A DNA stretch of 64,000 bases from Paenibacillus agricola. Its GTDB lineage: Bacteria > Bacillota > Bacilli > Paenibacillales > NBRC-103111. Location of the stretch: NCBI RefSeq assembly GCF_011440305.1, contig NZ_JAAOIW010000009.1, positions 62,001-126,000 on the forward strand, read 5' to 3'. The notes below the pieces were generated by a model. It saw only the letters and a program-made list of their open reading frames with translations, did no database searches and had not been told where the DNA came from. The position numbers and the translations under genes were made by a program. Below, in pieces: positions 42,716 to 50,606 of the stretch (its first letter is position 1; each line of letters starts with the position of its first letter).

Positions 42716-43609
42716 ATGTTGTATCTTAAGGCCAGTATAGATCAGCCGATCGAGTATTTATCAGGGGGACAATTTATTTCTGATGTATCCTGGATCCATT
42801 CGAAACGGAATATAGACAGCTTTGAGATCATTATCGGTATCAAGGAAACCCTATACATTCAACAGGATGACATTCAATACGAGGTCAAGCCGGGAGACGT
42901 GCTATTCCTGCTTCCCTTTCGAACTCATCAAGGCTATGCTATGTGTTCCAAGAACATTTCCTTCAGCTGGATCCACTTCAAATGTCGCGGATTATTTGAA
43001 ATTCTCGAGGATAGCAGCTTGGGCGCTGACGTCAACATTATTACAACGCAGCCTGAATCGCTCAACTTACATCCATTTGTCTTAATTCCTCTTTATTCCT
43101 CACCTCCCTATATTGAAAGAATCCATATTTTATTTCATCAGATCCAACATTTGGTGAATTCTAATTATTATACCTTTCGCGGGGTCCATTATTTGCTGAC
43201 TGCGCTGCTAATTGAAATGACCGAGCAACTGATCGTAAACGAACATGCCGCTAAGATGAAGTCACTTGGCGATAGAAATTTGGCTGAAATTTTGGAGTGG
43301 ATTCGTCTTCATTCGACGAGTAGTATTTCTGCTTCCTCGATTGCCAGCGCTTTCAATTACAATACGGAATACCTGTCCCATATCTTCAAGCAGAAGATGG
43401 GGGTTCGATTAAATGAATGGATACATGTTCAGAAAATATCAAAAGCCAAAGAACTGCTCTCGCGTACTACTATGAGTGTTAAAGAAATTGCCAAGGCAGT
43501 TGGCATACATGACGAGAAATATTTCATGAGGCTGTTTAAAAATTATGAGAAAATGACTCCCACGAAATTCCGTAATGCTTATTACTTAACTCATTTGAAC
43601 AACAAGTGA
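42716..43609 (+). CDS. AraC-family transcriptional regulator with cupin sensor domain
   Basis: A 297-residue cytosolic regulator. The N-terminal half is a cupin (YEVKPGDVLFLLPFRTHQGY), the usual arabinose-type ligand pocket. The C-terminal half has both AraC helix-turn-helix units: ASSIASAFNYNTEYLSHIFK and MSVKEIAKAVGIHDEKYFMR then LFKNYEKMTPTKFR. The ATG follows AAAGGAGA. It is divergent from the GH127 gene across 212 bp containing the cre site, and is the probable local regulator of GH127. Confidence 0.9.
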   Translation: MLYLKASIDQPIEYLSGGQFISDVSWIHSKRNIDSFEIIIGIKETLYIQQDDIQYEVKPGDVLFLLPFRTHQGYAMCSKNISFSWIHFKCRGLFEILEDSSLGADVNIITTQPESLNLHPFVLIPLYSSPPYIERIHILFHQIQHLVNSNYYTFRGVHYLLTALLIEMTEQLIVNEHAAKMKSLGDRNLAEILEWIRLHSTSSISASSIASAFNYNTEYLSHIFKQKMGVRLNEWIHVQKISKAKELLSRTTMSVKEIAKAVGIHDEKYFMRLFKNYEKMTPTKFRNAYYLTHLNNK

Positions 43610-44013
43610 GGAAATGGAAAATAAATGTGATATTGGTCAGACTAAAGTCCAGTAGTTACACTAGACTTATGCCTATTCTTGGAAAAAACCGGTGCAAGAC
43701 CCGGTTATGGCTACGGCATGTTCGCCACTCGCCACCTGCAGCGCTGTCTCGTCTACTCCATTAATTCTACCGATGCCAAGGGAGCCGGCGAGAATCAGCT
43801 GGGAAATAAAATCGGGATGATTGCCTTTAATTTGAAATAAGGGACCAAGCGAGATCATGGGATGGAAAAAGGAGAGGTGCAGCCTTACAGCTCCAGAGTG
43901 CGTAAATCTTGCAACATAATTTTGGACAACTGCAACCTATTCGAACCGACTACCGTCTGATGGATTGTCAACATGATTGGCTAAAATTTTAACATCAGAA
44001 GGAGCATAATAAT
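43610..44013. other. 404-bp stretch with an unidentified minus-strand remnant
   Basis: A minus-strand frame at 43673-43858 reads ISLGPLFQIKGNHPDFISQL then ILAGSLGIGRINGVDETALQ without a ribosome binding site. It may be a gene scrap, but the family is not recognised. The remaining DNA directly precedes the secreted stalk-protein gene. Confidence 0.3.
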
Positions 44014-45096
44014 ATGAAGAAGAAACTAACTGTATTATTAACTTTGGCTGGGATACTCGGCACGACGGCTGTAGTTGGAGCAGAAGATTTGGTAGAAAGG
44101 GTTACAGGCTACTTACAAAAAGATGTAAAGGTTCTTGTTAACGGACAAGACAGCACACTTACGCCTGTCTATATCGATGGAAAAGCATATATCCCAGTAC
44201 GCGATGCTGCGGCTAAGCTTGGATATACGGTAAATTACGATGAAGCGAACAAAGAGATCGAACTGGACGAAGCGGCTGACTTGATGCGTGCTTCCGGTGT
44301 GATCGTAAGCGTACAGGCTAAGGAAGATGGTAATACCCGCATCGAGCTGCTCGGCAGCACATGGGTCATTTTAACCGTAGACAAATCGACTGCCATCAAA
44401 AGCCTAGACGGTAAGATGCTAACTGCAGCCGATCTTAAAGCTGGTACTCAAATAGACGCCGAGTTCGGGCCAGCAATGGCGATGAGCTATCCGGGCCAAG
44501 CGCAAGCTATAAGCATTAACGTTCACGCAGATCGCTCGGTCAAAGAAGATATAATCAAAGAAGTGAAACATACGGATGATGGCTGGCAAGTTCAATTAGG
44601 CGACAGTTTGGTACTTAACGGCGGTAAAGAAACTCGCGTCATGACGTCTCAAGGCGAATCCGTGAAATGGGAGGACCTGAAAGCCGACACGAAAGTAAAA
44701 GCCTACTACGGTCCATTTGAAACGAAAAGCCTACCTCCGCAAAGCCCTGTGTTCCTCCTCGTTGTTCAGGCTCAAGCGCCTATAACGGGCACTCCGAAAA
44801 TGTCGCCAGATTCAGCGCAGGAATACCGCAACTTGGCATGGTCGCAAGTGAAGGAACAAGTGGCCCATATTACGACGAAGCAAGACGAAGCAGCCGTCCA
44901 AATTGTTTCCTCTAAAGAAGTTGGCGTCTTGGCTTCCACAGACGAGCAGAAGAAATTGCTCACAGACGTTCAAGCAGCGAACGGCAATTTTGTGACGGTT
45001 ACTTACAACACGGACCAAGACGAGTTGCTTGGACCGTTGACAGCTGTGTTCGATTTCAACACGAAAGCTTTTATCGGCTTCAACGCTAGAAGATAA
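44014..45096 (+). CDS. Secreted copper-amine-oxidase-like (stalk) domain protein
   Basis: A 360-residue exported protein. A signal peptide (KKLTVLLTLAGILGTTAVVG, cut after about residue 23) is followed by one stalk domain at about 35-90 (KVLVNGQDSTLTPVYIDGKA, YIPVRDAAAKLGYTVNYDE). The rest, about 250 residues, has repeated beta-rich units such as GVIVSVQAKEDGNTRIELLG and a mirrored DIIKEVKHTDDGWQVQLGDS. The start follows AGAAGGAGC. A terminator hairpin follows. Proteins of this type sit in the Paenibacillus cell envelope with unknown roles. It is a single-gene transcript. Confidence 0.85.
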   Translation: MKKKLTVLLTLAGILGTTAVVGAEDLVERVTGYLQKDVKVLVNGQDSTLTPVYIDGKAYIPVRDAAAKLGYTVNYDEANKEIELDEAADLMRASGVIVSVQAKEDGNTRIELLGSTWVILTVDKSTAIKSLDGKMLTAADLKAGTQIDAEFGPAMAMSYPGQAQAISINVHADRSVKEDIIKEVKHTDDGWQVQLGDSLVLNGGKETRVMTSQGESVKWEDLKADTKVKAYYGPFETKSLPPQSPVFLLVVQAQAPITGTPKMSPDSAQEYRNLAWSQVKEQVAHITTKQDEAAVQIVSSKEVGVLASTDEQKKLLTDVQAANGNFVTVTYNTDQDELLGPLTAVFDFNTKAFIGFNARR

Positions 45097-45110
45097 ACGA
45101 TTGCTCAGCA

Positions 45111-45150
45111 GCCATGAAAATCAACCACCATTGAATTTCATGGCTTTTTT
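45111..45150 (+). terminator. Intrinsic terminator after the stalk-protein gene
   Basis: GCCATGAAA (45111-45119) pairs with TTTCATGGC (45136-45144), followed by a T run. It ends the 44014-45096 transcript. Confidence 0.75.
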
Positions 45151-45290
45151 TATTTTTCATAAAACGTCATAATATTTCCCGTGAACACAATACAGAATAT
45201 TCCTAACCACAAGACCGAGCATATGTTCCGTGTCAAGGTCTTGCTCTTGGCTACAGTAGACGCTCGCCAGCCCCCGTTTGCGTTTCGCGC

Positions 45291-46052
45291 TTATCTAATC
45301 ATTGCCACATACGGAAAAATTGGGTCTTTCAATTCGAAGTTATATTTATAACCATCGACGATGCCAACCACTTTGTCGCTGTCATACAGTTCCAGCAAGA
45401 ATCCGGCCATTTGCTCTGCCGTGTGGAACTTCGGAACGATACCTGTATATTCAAACTGCTCCAGATCCATCGAGCGTTTGGCGAATTCCGTTTCGGTCGC
45501 AGCCGGAGCCAGCACCTTCGCCTTCATTTTTGCGCCACTCGCTTTCAGTTCATGGGCAAGGCCTTCCGTAAATGCACTGACATAGAATTTACTCGCGCAA
45601 TAGGTGATCGCATTGCCCACTATTGTATATCCGCCGCCCGATGAAATATTAATGAGCTGCGTTCCTTCCGCTGAGGCGTAGTCGTGAACGTAGAGTGAGC
45701 TGAGTAGAGTGAGCGTCTCGATGTTCAGATGCAGCAGAGCTTGGATCTTGTCCAGATTTTGCTCGCCGACCGAAGCGAAGTTGCCGAAACCCGCATTGTT
45801 GATCCACGTTTCAATCTGATACGCCTTTAGATCTTCGTAAAGTTTGAGCGCATTACCGGAAATGGATAGATCCGTTGTTCGAATGACCACTTGAACGTCA
45901 GCATACATCTGCTGAATTCGAGACTGCAGCTCTTCCAAATTCTCCAACCTGCGGGCAACGATAATCAAGTTCTTGCCGCGCGCTGCGAATGCGAGTGCTG
46001 TTTCATATCCGATCCCAGAGCTGGCACCTGTAATGACGGTGTATCTCATCAT
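45291..46052 (-). CDS. Short-chain dehydrogenase/reductase
   Basis: A 253-residue classical SDR. YTVITGASSGIGYETALAFA binds the nucleotide, NNAGFGNFAS is the NNAG motif, and the catalytic set is the serine in LINISSGGGYTI with YCASK. Residues FPYVAMIR end the protein. Two ATG codons in a row follow AGGAGGAATC, so the start may be 46052 or 46049. It is divergent from a MerR gene and carries a MerR-type promoter with a 19-bp spacer, so it is the probable MerR target. Substrate unknown, probably a carbonyl compound. Confidence 0.88.
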   Translation of the reverse strand: MMRYTVITGASSGIGYETALAFAARGKNLIIVARRLENLEELQSRIQQMYADVQVVIRTTDLSISGNALKLYEDLKAYQIETWINNAGFGNFASVGEQNLDKIQALLHLNIETLTLLSSLYVHDYASAEGTQLINISSGGGYTIVGNAITYCASKFYVSAFTEGLAHELKASGAKMKAKVLAPAATETEFAKRSMDLEQFEYTGIVPKFHTAEQMAGFLLELYDSDKVVGIVDGYKYNFELKDPIFPYVAMIR

Positions 46053-46084
46053 GATTCCTCCTTTTTTTTTCCTCTCAATTAAGA

Positions 46085-46115
46085 ATTATACTCATTACAG
46101 TTAACTCTAAGTCAA
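46085..46115 (-). promoter_or_regulatory. MerR-type promoter of the SDR gene with 19-bp spacer
   Basis: On the minus strand TTGACT (plus 46110-46115) and TATAAT (plus 46085-46090) are 19 bp apart. The spacer TAGAGTTAACTGTAATGAG contains the dyad AGTTAACT with CTTAGAG as one arm, the operator shape of MerR-family regulators. A 19-bp spacer is the mark of promoters untwisted by MerR proteins. Confidence 0.7.
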
Positions 46116-46174
46116 ACTATTTTCAAACTACGTTCGAGCGGATCGTTGATTCCGCAAAGGAGACCAGACACCGC

Positions 46175-46522
46175 ATGTATTCTGTTAGTCAGCTTGCCAA
46201 CTTGTTGGACCTCAGCACATACACCCTGCGCTATTACGAGCGAGAGCAAATCGTTAAGCCGGATCGCAATTCCCAAGGAAATCGAGTTTACAGCGATTTA
46301 CATCTCCAATGGCTACAATTCGTACTCAAGCTTAAAGAAGCCCAAATGCCCATTGTCCAAATCAAAAAGTATGCGCAATACGTCTTAGAAGGTGGGCATA
46401 CAGCGGAAGCTCGGCAAGGGAGATATACTGATTACTTATCCGGGAACGGTTCGATCCGGCTCCAACGGTCCCTACCCACCACATCAGAAATATTCCGCCC
46501 ACTTTGCTCTGAAGTTTCCTGA
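46175..46522 (+). CDS. MerR-family regulator, truncated after the DNA-binding domain
   Basis: The first 78 or so residues are a normal MerR winged helix: VSQLANLLDLSTYTLRYYER, QIVKPDRNSQGNRVYSDLHL and LKLKEAQMPIVQIKKYAQYV. After GGHTAEARQ the protein runs into sequence that in another frame encodes an AraC-type protein, so the coiled-coil and effector parts are lost and replaced by about 30 unrelated residues. The promoter of the divergent SDR gene still has a MerR operator. The protein may bind DNA without sensing, or be a pseudogene. Confidence 0.7.
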   Translation: MYSVSQLANLLDLSTYTLRYYEREQIVKPDRNSQGNRVYSDLHLQWLQFVLKLKEAQMPIVQIKKYAQYVLEGGHTAEARQGRYTDYLSGNGSIRLQRSLPTTSEIFRPLCSEVS

Positions 46523-47053
46523 AGGCCATCCCATGCATGCCGTAGACCCTATGAAGGGATACCGGTTGTTCAAAACACGCAAGTTTGAATATTTCCGTCA
46601 ACGCTTCAGCCAGCTTTACCAGACTTGGATCACCAAATTGCCATTACATGAATTTATATGCCAAGGCATGGTTATAGAATTGTACGGCTCCCTGCTGCTT
46701 GAGCTTGGACAGCAGGATATTCCTGCGCACAAGCGGCTTATCGCTACCGAGATCGAGGATTATATCCAGTCCCACTTCAAGGAAGACATCAAAACGGTCA
46801 ATTGGCCGAGCTAGTTAATCTGACTCCCAATTATATCTCCAGCATTTTCAAGGAAGTGACCGGACAAAGCCCGATTGAGTACTTGCATCAGCATCGTGTC
46901 GCAGTTGCCCGGGATTTGCTGCTGCGTTCGGATATGAAGATCGCCGAAATCTCCGATTATCTTGGATTCTGTGAACCCACCTATTTCAACCGGGTGTTCA
47001 AGAAGGTGACGGGAGATCCGCCATCCGCTCTGCTGAAGCACAGAAAATCCTAA
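46415..47053 (+). pseudogene. AraC-family regulator, decayed (copy next to MerR)
   Basis: From the MerR junction one frame reads KGDILITYPGTVRSGSNGPY and continues through GMVIELYGSLLLELGQQ to a stop near 46812. A second frame carries on with AELVNLTPNYISSIFKEVTG, QSPIEYLHQHRVAVARDLLL and SDYLGFCEPTYFNRVFKKVT. Joined by one base shift near 46800, these are the cupin tail and complete helix-turn-helix of an AraC regulator. The N-terminus is missing. A hairpin follows at 47068-47103. Confidence 0.75.
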
Positions 47054-47067
47054 CACAAGAGAAAGAG

Positions 47068-47103
47068 GGCTTAATAAAACCACTCTTCCCGGTTCTATTA
47101 AGC
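47068..47103 (+). terminator. Hairpin after the decayed AraC gene
   Basis: GGCTTAATA and TATTAAGCC are exact inverses, with an inner AACC/GGTT extension. The following T run is weak (TGTCTT). Confidence 0.45.
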
Positions 47104-47160
47104 CTGTCTTCCACCTCTCGCTATTTGCCTCCGTAGGTATTTGTAGACGGATTTAAGAAC

Positions 47161-47186
47161 AAAAAAACCAGCCAAATCGACTGGTT
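47161..47186 (-). terminator. Intrinsic terminator of the FAD oxidoreductase gene
   Basis: On the minus strand AACCAG-TCGATTTGG-CTGGTT is followed by TTTTTGTTC. It lies about 40 bp beyond the stop of the 47229-49199 gene. Confidence 0.65.
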
Positions 47187-47228
47187 ATCTTAACTCTGTA
47201 TTGGATGTAAAATTGCAGTCCACTCTCT

Positions 47229-49199
47229 CTAAAACAGAGTTTGAGGTTGTTTTGAAATATTAGATAGCAACCTGTATAACAACAAGCAAACCTCGCCTCT
47301 GCGCAATGGAGCGGCGTTTTCCTTTATAGAATCCAGCCACACCCCCTCCAGATTGAGGGCTAGCAGCTCTTGCTCCAAATACTGCCGCAATTGCTGACCG
47401 CTCACAGGATCGGCAACCTCCGTCTGCAACCGCTCTTGATATAGCTTCCGGGCTGTCTCTAAAGGATTCAAGCTGCCGGCCAGCAAACTGCCGAACGCCT
47501 TCGCCCATATACCCGCACTATGACGGTCCAGAAGCTCCTCAGGTATCGCATCGTAACCGCAGAAAAATCCTTTCGTTCCAAAATATTGTACAGCCGGAAC
47601 CCAATCCTGCCCAGTCAACATATCAAATTCATTAAAAAAGCTGACCATCACTCGGTTATCCGCCAATCTTCGAACCAACGTGTCCGCATCCAGCTTGCCT
47701 GGCATTGTTCCCAGCTCGGTAGCCAAAGCAACCGCATATCCGGCAGATTCTCCCACGTGCATGAACACCGGTTCAAGCCGCAGGGTGCCCCATCCGACAT
47801 GTGAGCAGGACAAACACACCGTGACCAGCAGGTTATCAATATCTTTTGGTAGCAAAGATCGGTACGGAATTTGCGAAGGACGGGTTGACTCAGACAACAT
47901 CAGCACTCCGTCATTAAAGCTTCCGGGACGTCTGTCCGCCGTACAATCGTGCGAACTGATCGGCCATTCCGCGATAGCTACGGAATCATAATGAACCGGC
48001 GTCCTGTTCAGACCTGGGGCAAGAGTCCCGTCATGCTCCGTAAAGATATAACGCCCTGCTATACGCCTTCCTTCGCGTACCAGCAATTCATACGGAAAAT
48101 GTCCGTTTTCTGCAAATTCATCCTTGGGAAGGCCCCAGTGCAGTGCCTCCCTCCGGACATCCGGCCGCACCGCTTCATCGTTCTGCAGGAAATACAGCAT
48201 ACCCAATGCAAAGTCGGCGTGCTCGCGAATGATTTCATTTCTGCGAGACCAATCAGCATTCGGATATTCAAGCTGGGCACCCAGCAGTAGAGGATCGTTC
48301 CACGTCAGCTTGTCGTTCGGAATATGGCTGCTCAGTCCCCAACTGCCGTCGCTCAGCATTAAATGGCTTCTTAACACAAACGTTGTTCCCCGGTTTTCAT
48401 CCGGCTTCTCCACCAGTCCCAGGTAAAGGGTTTTATCATACGAATCCGGCTTCGAAGGATATACCCGGTTCTCGGGATCGCACGTCAAGCAAACGCGGAA
48501 ATTGTAGGCCTGCAAGGCGTTGTCCCCTTCCCCGGTGCTGCCCGCAAAAATGTGCTGCGATACCGTTGAAAAAGGTTCCAAATTCAACAATCCTGCCGTC
48601 GCATCCCGCGAAAATAAACCGCTTTGACCGGTGAATATTTTGCCCGCATGCGGTTCATTGTACTTGTCGCGGTTTTCTCTACCGACTTTACATTCCACTC
48701 CGGCGGCAGCGGCAAGGTCCCCTTCGTAGCTTGCATCAACAAAAGAGTCTGCTTCCAGCTTGAGGGATGGCTCGTCATCAAAGCTGCGCACATTCACAGC
48801 CAGCAGCTTGCGACCCGACCGCTCGACGGACACAGGATAATAACGGTGTAGCACCTTTATACGGCTCTCGGCTTGTACCAGGCCCGTCAACACGTGTTCG
48901 GCCACATGCGGCTCGAAATGCAGCTTCCGCTTGGAATAACAAGCCGCATATTGCTTCGATTGTTCGCCGTAGGTTGCTTTGTAATAGTCCCGAACTTTTT
49001 GAATAAACGTTTCATAAACAGGTGCACGAAAGCCGTCATAAAGCGTGTCCGTTACGCCAAGTCCCGAACTCATGATGCCTCCCAAGTGATTGCTGAGGTT
49101 GACCAATATCACATCCAATCCCTCTCTGGCACATCTTATGGCGCAAGCAATCCCGCTGGGGGTTCCGCCTACAACGACAACATCGGCTTTGTAGTTCAT
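47229..49199 (-). CDS. FAD-dependent oxidoreductase (FAD_oxidored family)
   Basis: A 656-residue flavoprotein. ADVVVVGGTPSGIACAIRCA binds FAD, HLGGIMSSGLGVTDTLYDGF is the family loop, and SFVDASYEGDLAAAAGVECK the second FAD motif. A C-terminal block (LPKDIDNLLVTVCLSCSHVG, WGTLRLEPVFMHVGESAGYA) is also typical. Such proteins occur with polysaccharide-lyase and sugar-uptake genes and probably oxidise sugars or sugar-like alcohols. It is a single-gene unit with its own terminator, between two decayed AraC genes. Substrate unknown. Confidence 0.83.
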   Translation of the reverse strand: MNYKADVVVVGGTPSGIACAIRCAREGLDVILVNLSNHLGGIMSSGLGVTDTLYDGFRAPVYETFIQKVRDYYKATYGEQSKQYAACYSKRKLHFEPHVAEHVLTGLVQAESRIKVLHRYYPVSVERSGRKLLAVNVRSFDDEPSLKLEADSFVDASYEGDLAAAAGVECKVGRENRDKYNEPHAGKIFTGQSGLFSRDATAGLLNLEPFSTVSQHIFAGSTGEGDNALQAYNFRVCLTCDPENRVYPSKPDSYDKTLYLGLVEKPDENRGTTFVLRSHLMLSDGSWGLSSHIPNDKLTWNDPLLLGAQLEYPNADWSRRNEIIREHADFALGMLYFLQNDEAVRPDVRREALHWGLPKDEFAENGHFPYELLVREGRRIAGRYIFTEHDGTLAPGLNRTPVHYDSVAIAEWPISSHDCTADRRPGSFNDGVLMLSESTRPSQIPYRSLLPKDIDNLLVTVCLSCSHVGWGTLRLEPVFMHVGESAGYAVALATELGTMPGKLDADTLVRRLADNRVMVSFFNEFDMLTGQDWVPAVQYFGTKGFFCGYDAIPEELLDRHSAGIWAKAFGSLLAGSLNPLETARKLYQERLQTEVADPVSGQQLRQYLEQELLALNLEGVWLDSIKENAAPLRRGEVCLLLYRLLSNISKQPQTLF

Positions 49200-49312
49200 T
49201 TGACTCGCCTCCTAATTTAAAAAGCTGTATGTACTATCTTATATTTGACCACATAAAAGAACCGCAGGCAACCTTAAAACTAACGGTTACAGAGAAACAA
49301 GTGAAGAGAGAG

Positions 49313-49790
49313 CTAAACCCGGCAGAAACCGGGTTTCGCCAAATCTATGCCCTGTGCTCCATTTGCCTGCAAAAACTCATCAAGACTGTTCTCAGTCAAA
49401 TCAATAGCAATTCCGCCAAGCTTCTTTACTAACTCCAAGCGGTAAGGAATCATATCCATCACATAAACGGGTATAGATTCACCAAGCAAAATTTTGGCCA
49501 TCGCCAATACCCCAAGTCCGATAGGGCCTGCACCTGCCACCAGAATGGATTGGATATCTGGATGGACTAGCAAGCCCCTTTTGATCGCATGTCCGCCTGT
49601 ACCCATAATGTCCAGCAGCATAGTTGCTTCAGAAAGTGGAAGCTCATGATCCACAGGGAAAAAAATAGTTTCGTTAACGACCATATAAGGGCCATAGCCC
49701 CCATCTTTAGTAAAGCCCATATCCCCGCGTTTGCTTAAGCATTGATTAGTAAATCCCAGCTTACAGCTTCTGCATGCTCCGCGGACCGTG
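49313..49790 (-). pseudogene. Zinc-dependent alcohol/threonine dehydrogenase, truncated at both ends
   Basis: The frame reads ACRSCKLGFTNQCLSKRGDM (the structural-zinc cysteines), then GTGGHAIKRG, SILVAGAGPIGLGVLAMAKI (NAD-binding) and DMIPYRLELVKKLGGIAIDL, and ends soon after GIDLAKPGF. The N-terminal catalytic-zinc part and the C-terminal third of a medium-chain dehydrogenase are missing. Its upstream end fuses to antisense DNA of an AraC remnant, marking a recombination junction near 49790. Confidence 0.75.
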
Positions 49791-50023
49791 CGCCGAACTA
49801 CATTACTCAAACTTTCAAGGAAATAACTGGACTTACCCCTATCACTTATATGCACCATCTTCGCGTGCAAACGGCTCGCACTTTGATACTTAGCAGTACG
49901 AGGATGACCATCGGGGAAATTTCCGATTATTTGGGTTACAATGACCAGTCCCATTTCAACAAAATGTTCAAAAAAATAATGGGGTGTCCCCCATCGGCCT
50001 TGATGCGGTCCTTGGATTCCTAG
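49790..50023 (+). pseudogene. AraC-family regulator, C-terminal remnant
   Basis: A frame without its own start reads APNYITQTFKEITGLTPITY, HHLRVQTARTLILSSTRMTI, GEISDYLGYNDQSHFNKMFK and KIMGCPPSALMRS. This is the second half of an AraC DNA-binding domain. It is clearly related to the decayed AraC at 46.4-47.1 kb. The first half of the domain and the sensor are gone. Confidence 0.75.
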
Positions 50024-50142
50024 GGTTAGGAAGTTTACACCACGCTAACAAGCCTCAAGAATGACCATGCTATAATTCATATGAATCCGTGAGCTTCAAA
50101 TATCTCTCTCGGGATTTTGCTTACTCTAGTATAGAAAAAAGA

Positions 50143-50190
50143 TACCCATAGCCTTAACACCTTTTTTTCTAAGTGTCCAGTCTATGGGTA
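50143..50190. terminator. Long imperfect hairpin, possible terminator for the Rieske 2 transcript
   Basis: TACCCATAG (50143-50151) and CTATGGGTA (50182-50190) are exact inverses, with inner ACAC/GTGT pairing and a T run in the loop region. It lies about 40 bp beyond the Rieske stop codon. Confidence 0.45.
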
Positions 50191-50231
50191 CCAGTGTACA
50201 GGATATGACTTATTCACGTATCCAAATTCCA

Positions 50232-50603
50232 TTAGATCTTCAAGTATACCTTGCCTTCATCTACGGATACATCGAAGGTTTCAATGGTGACCTCGTAAGT
50301 TTTAGTGCGTACTTTTTCATCCACAACAAGGCAGCCGGTTGTGATATCAAATTCCCACTGGTGCCAAGGGCAACGGACAATACCGCCTTCCTTTTCATAT
50401 AGGAATTCCCCCGGCAGGGTTGAAGTTATCCATGGCATTACCAGTCCCTCGCACAACGGTGCACCCTGATGGGGACAATAATTCAACACAGCATGGAGAT
50501 TCCCGTTCAGATGGAAAATGCCGATACTGCGCCCATTTACCTGTAGAAGCTTTCGTTGCCCTTCAGGGAATTCGTGAACCATTCCAATGTAGTGCAAAGC
50601 CAT
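50232..50603 (-). CDS. Small Rieske [2Fe-2S] protein (copy 2)
   Basis: A 123-residue Rieske carrier with ligands Cys43, His45, Cys78 and His81 (CPHQGAPLCEG, CPWHQWEFD), at the same positions as in copy 1 (36330-36734). FHLNGNLHAVLNYC and TKTYEVTIETFDVSVDEGKV also correspond. The gene is intact although the amidohydrolase directly upstream (3-bp gap) is broken. It may still be translated, unless the broken upstream frame impairs it. Partner unknown. Confidence 0.88.
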   Translation of the reverse strand: MALHYIGMVHEFPEGQRKLLQVNGRSIGIFHLNGNLHAVLNYCPHQGAPLCEGLVMPWITSTLPGEFLYEKEGGIVRCPWHQWEFDITTGCLVVDEKVRTKTYEVTIETFDVSVDEGKVYLKI

Positions 50604-50606
50604 GCG

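Noticed and set aside
43673-43858. A 61-codon minus-strand frame as a gene
   Set aside because: No ribosome binding site and no family resemblance. It is noted only as possible debris.
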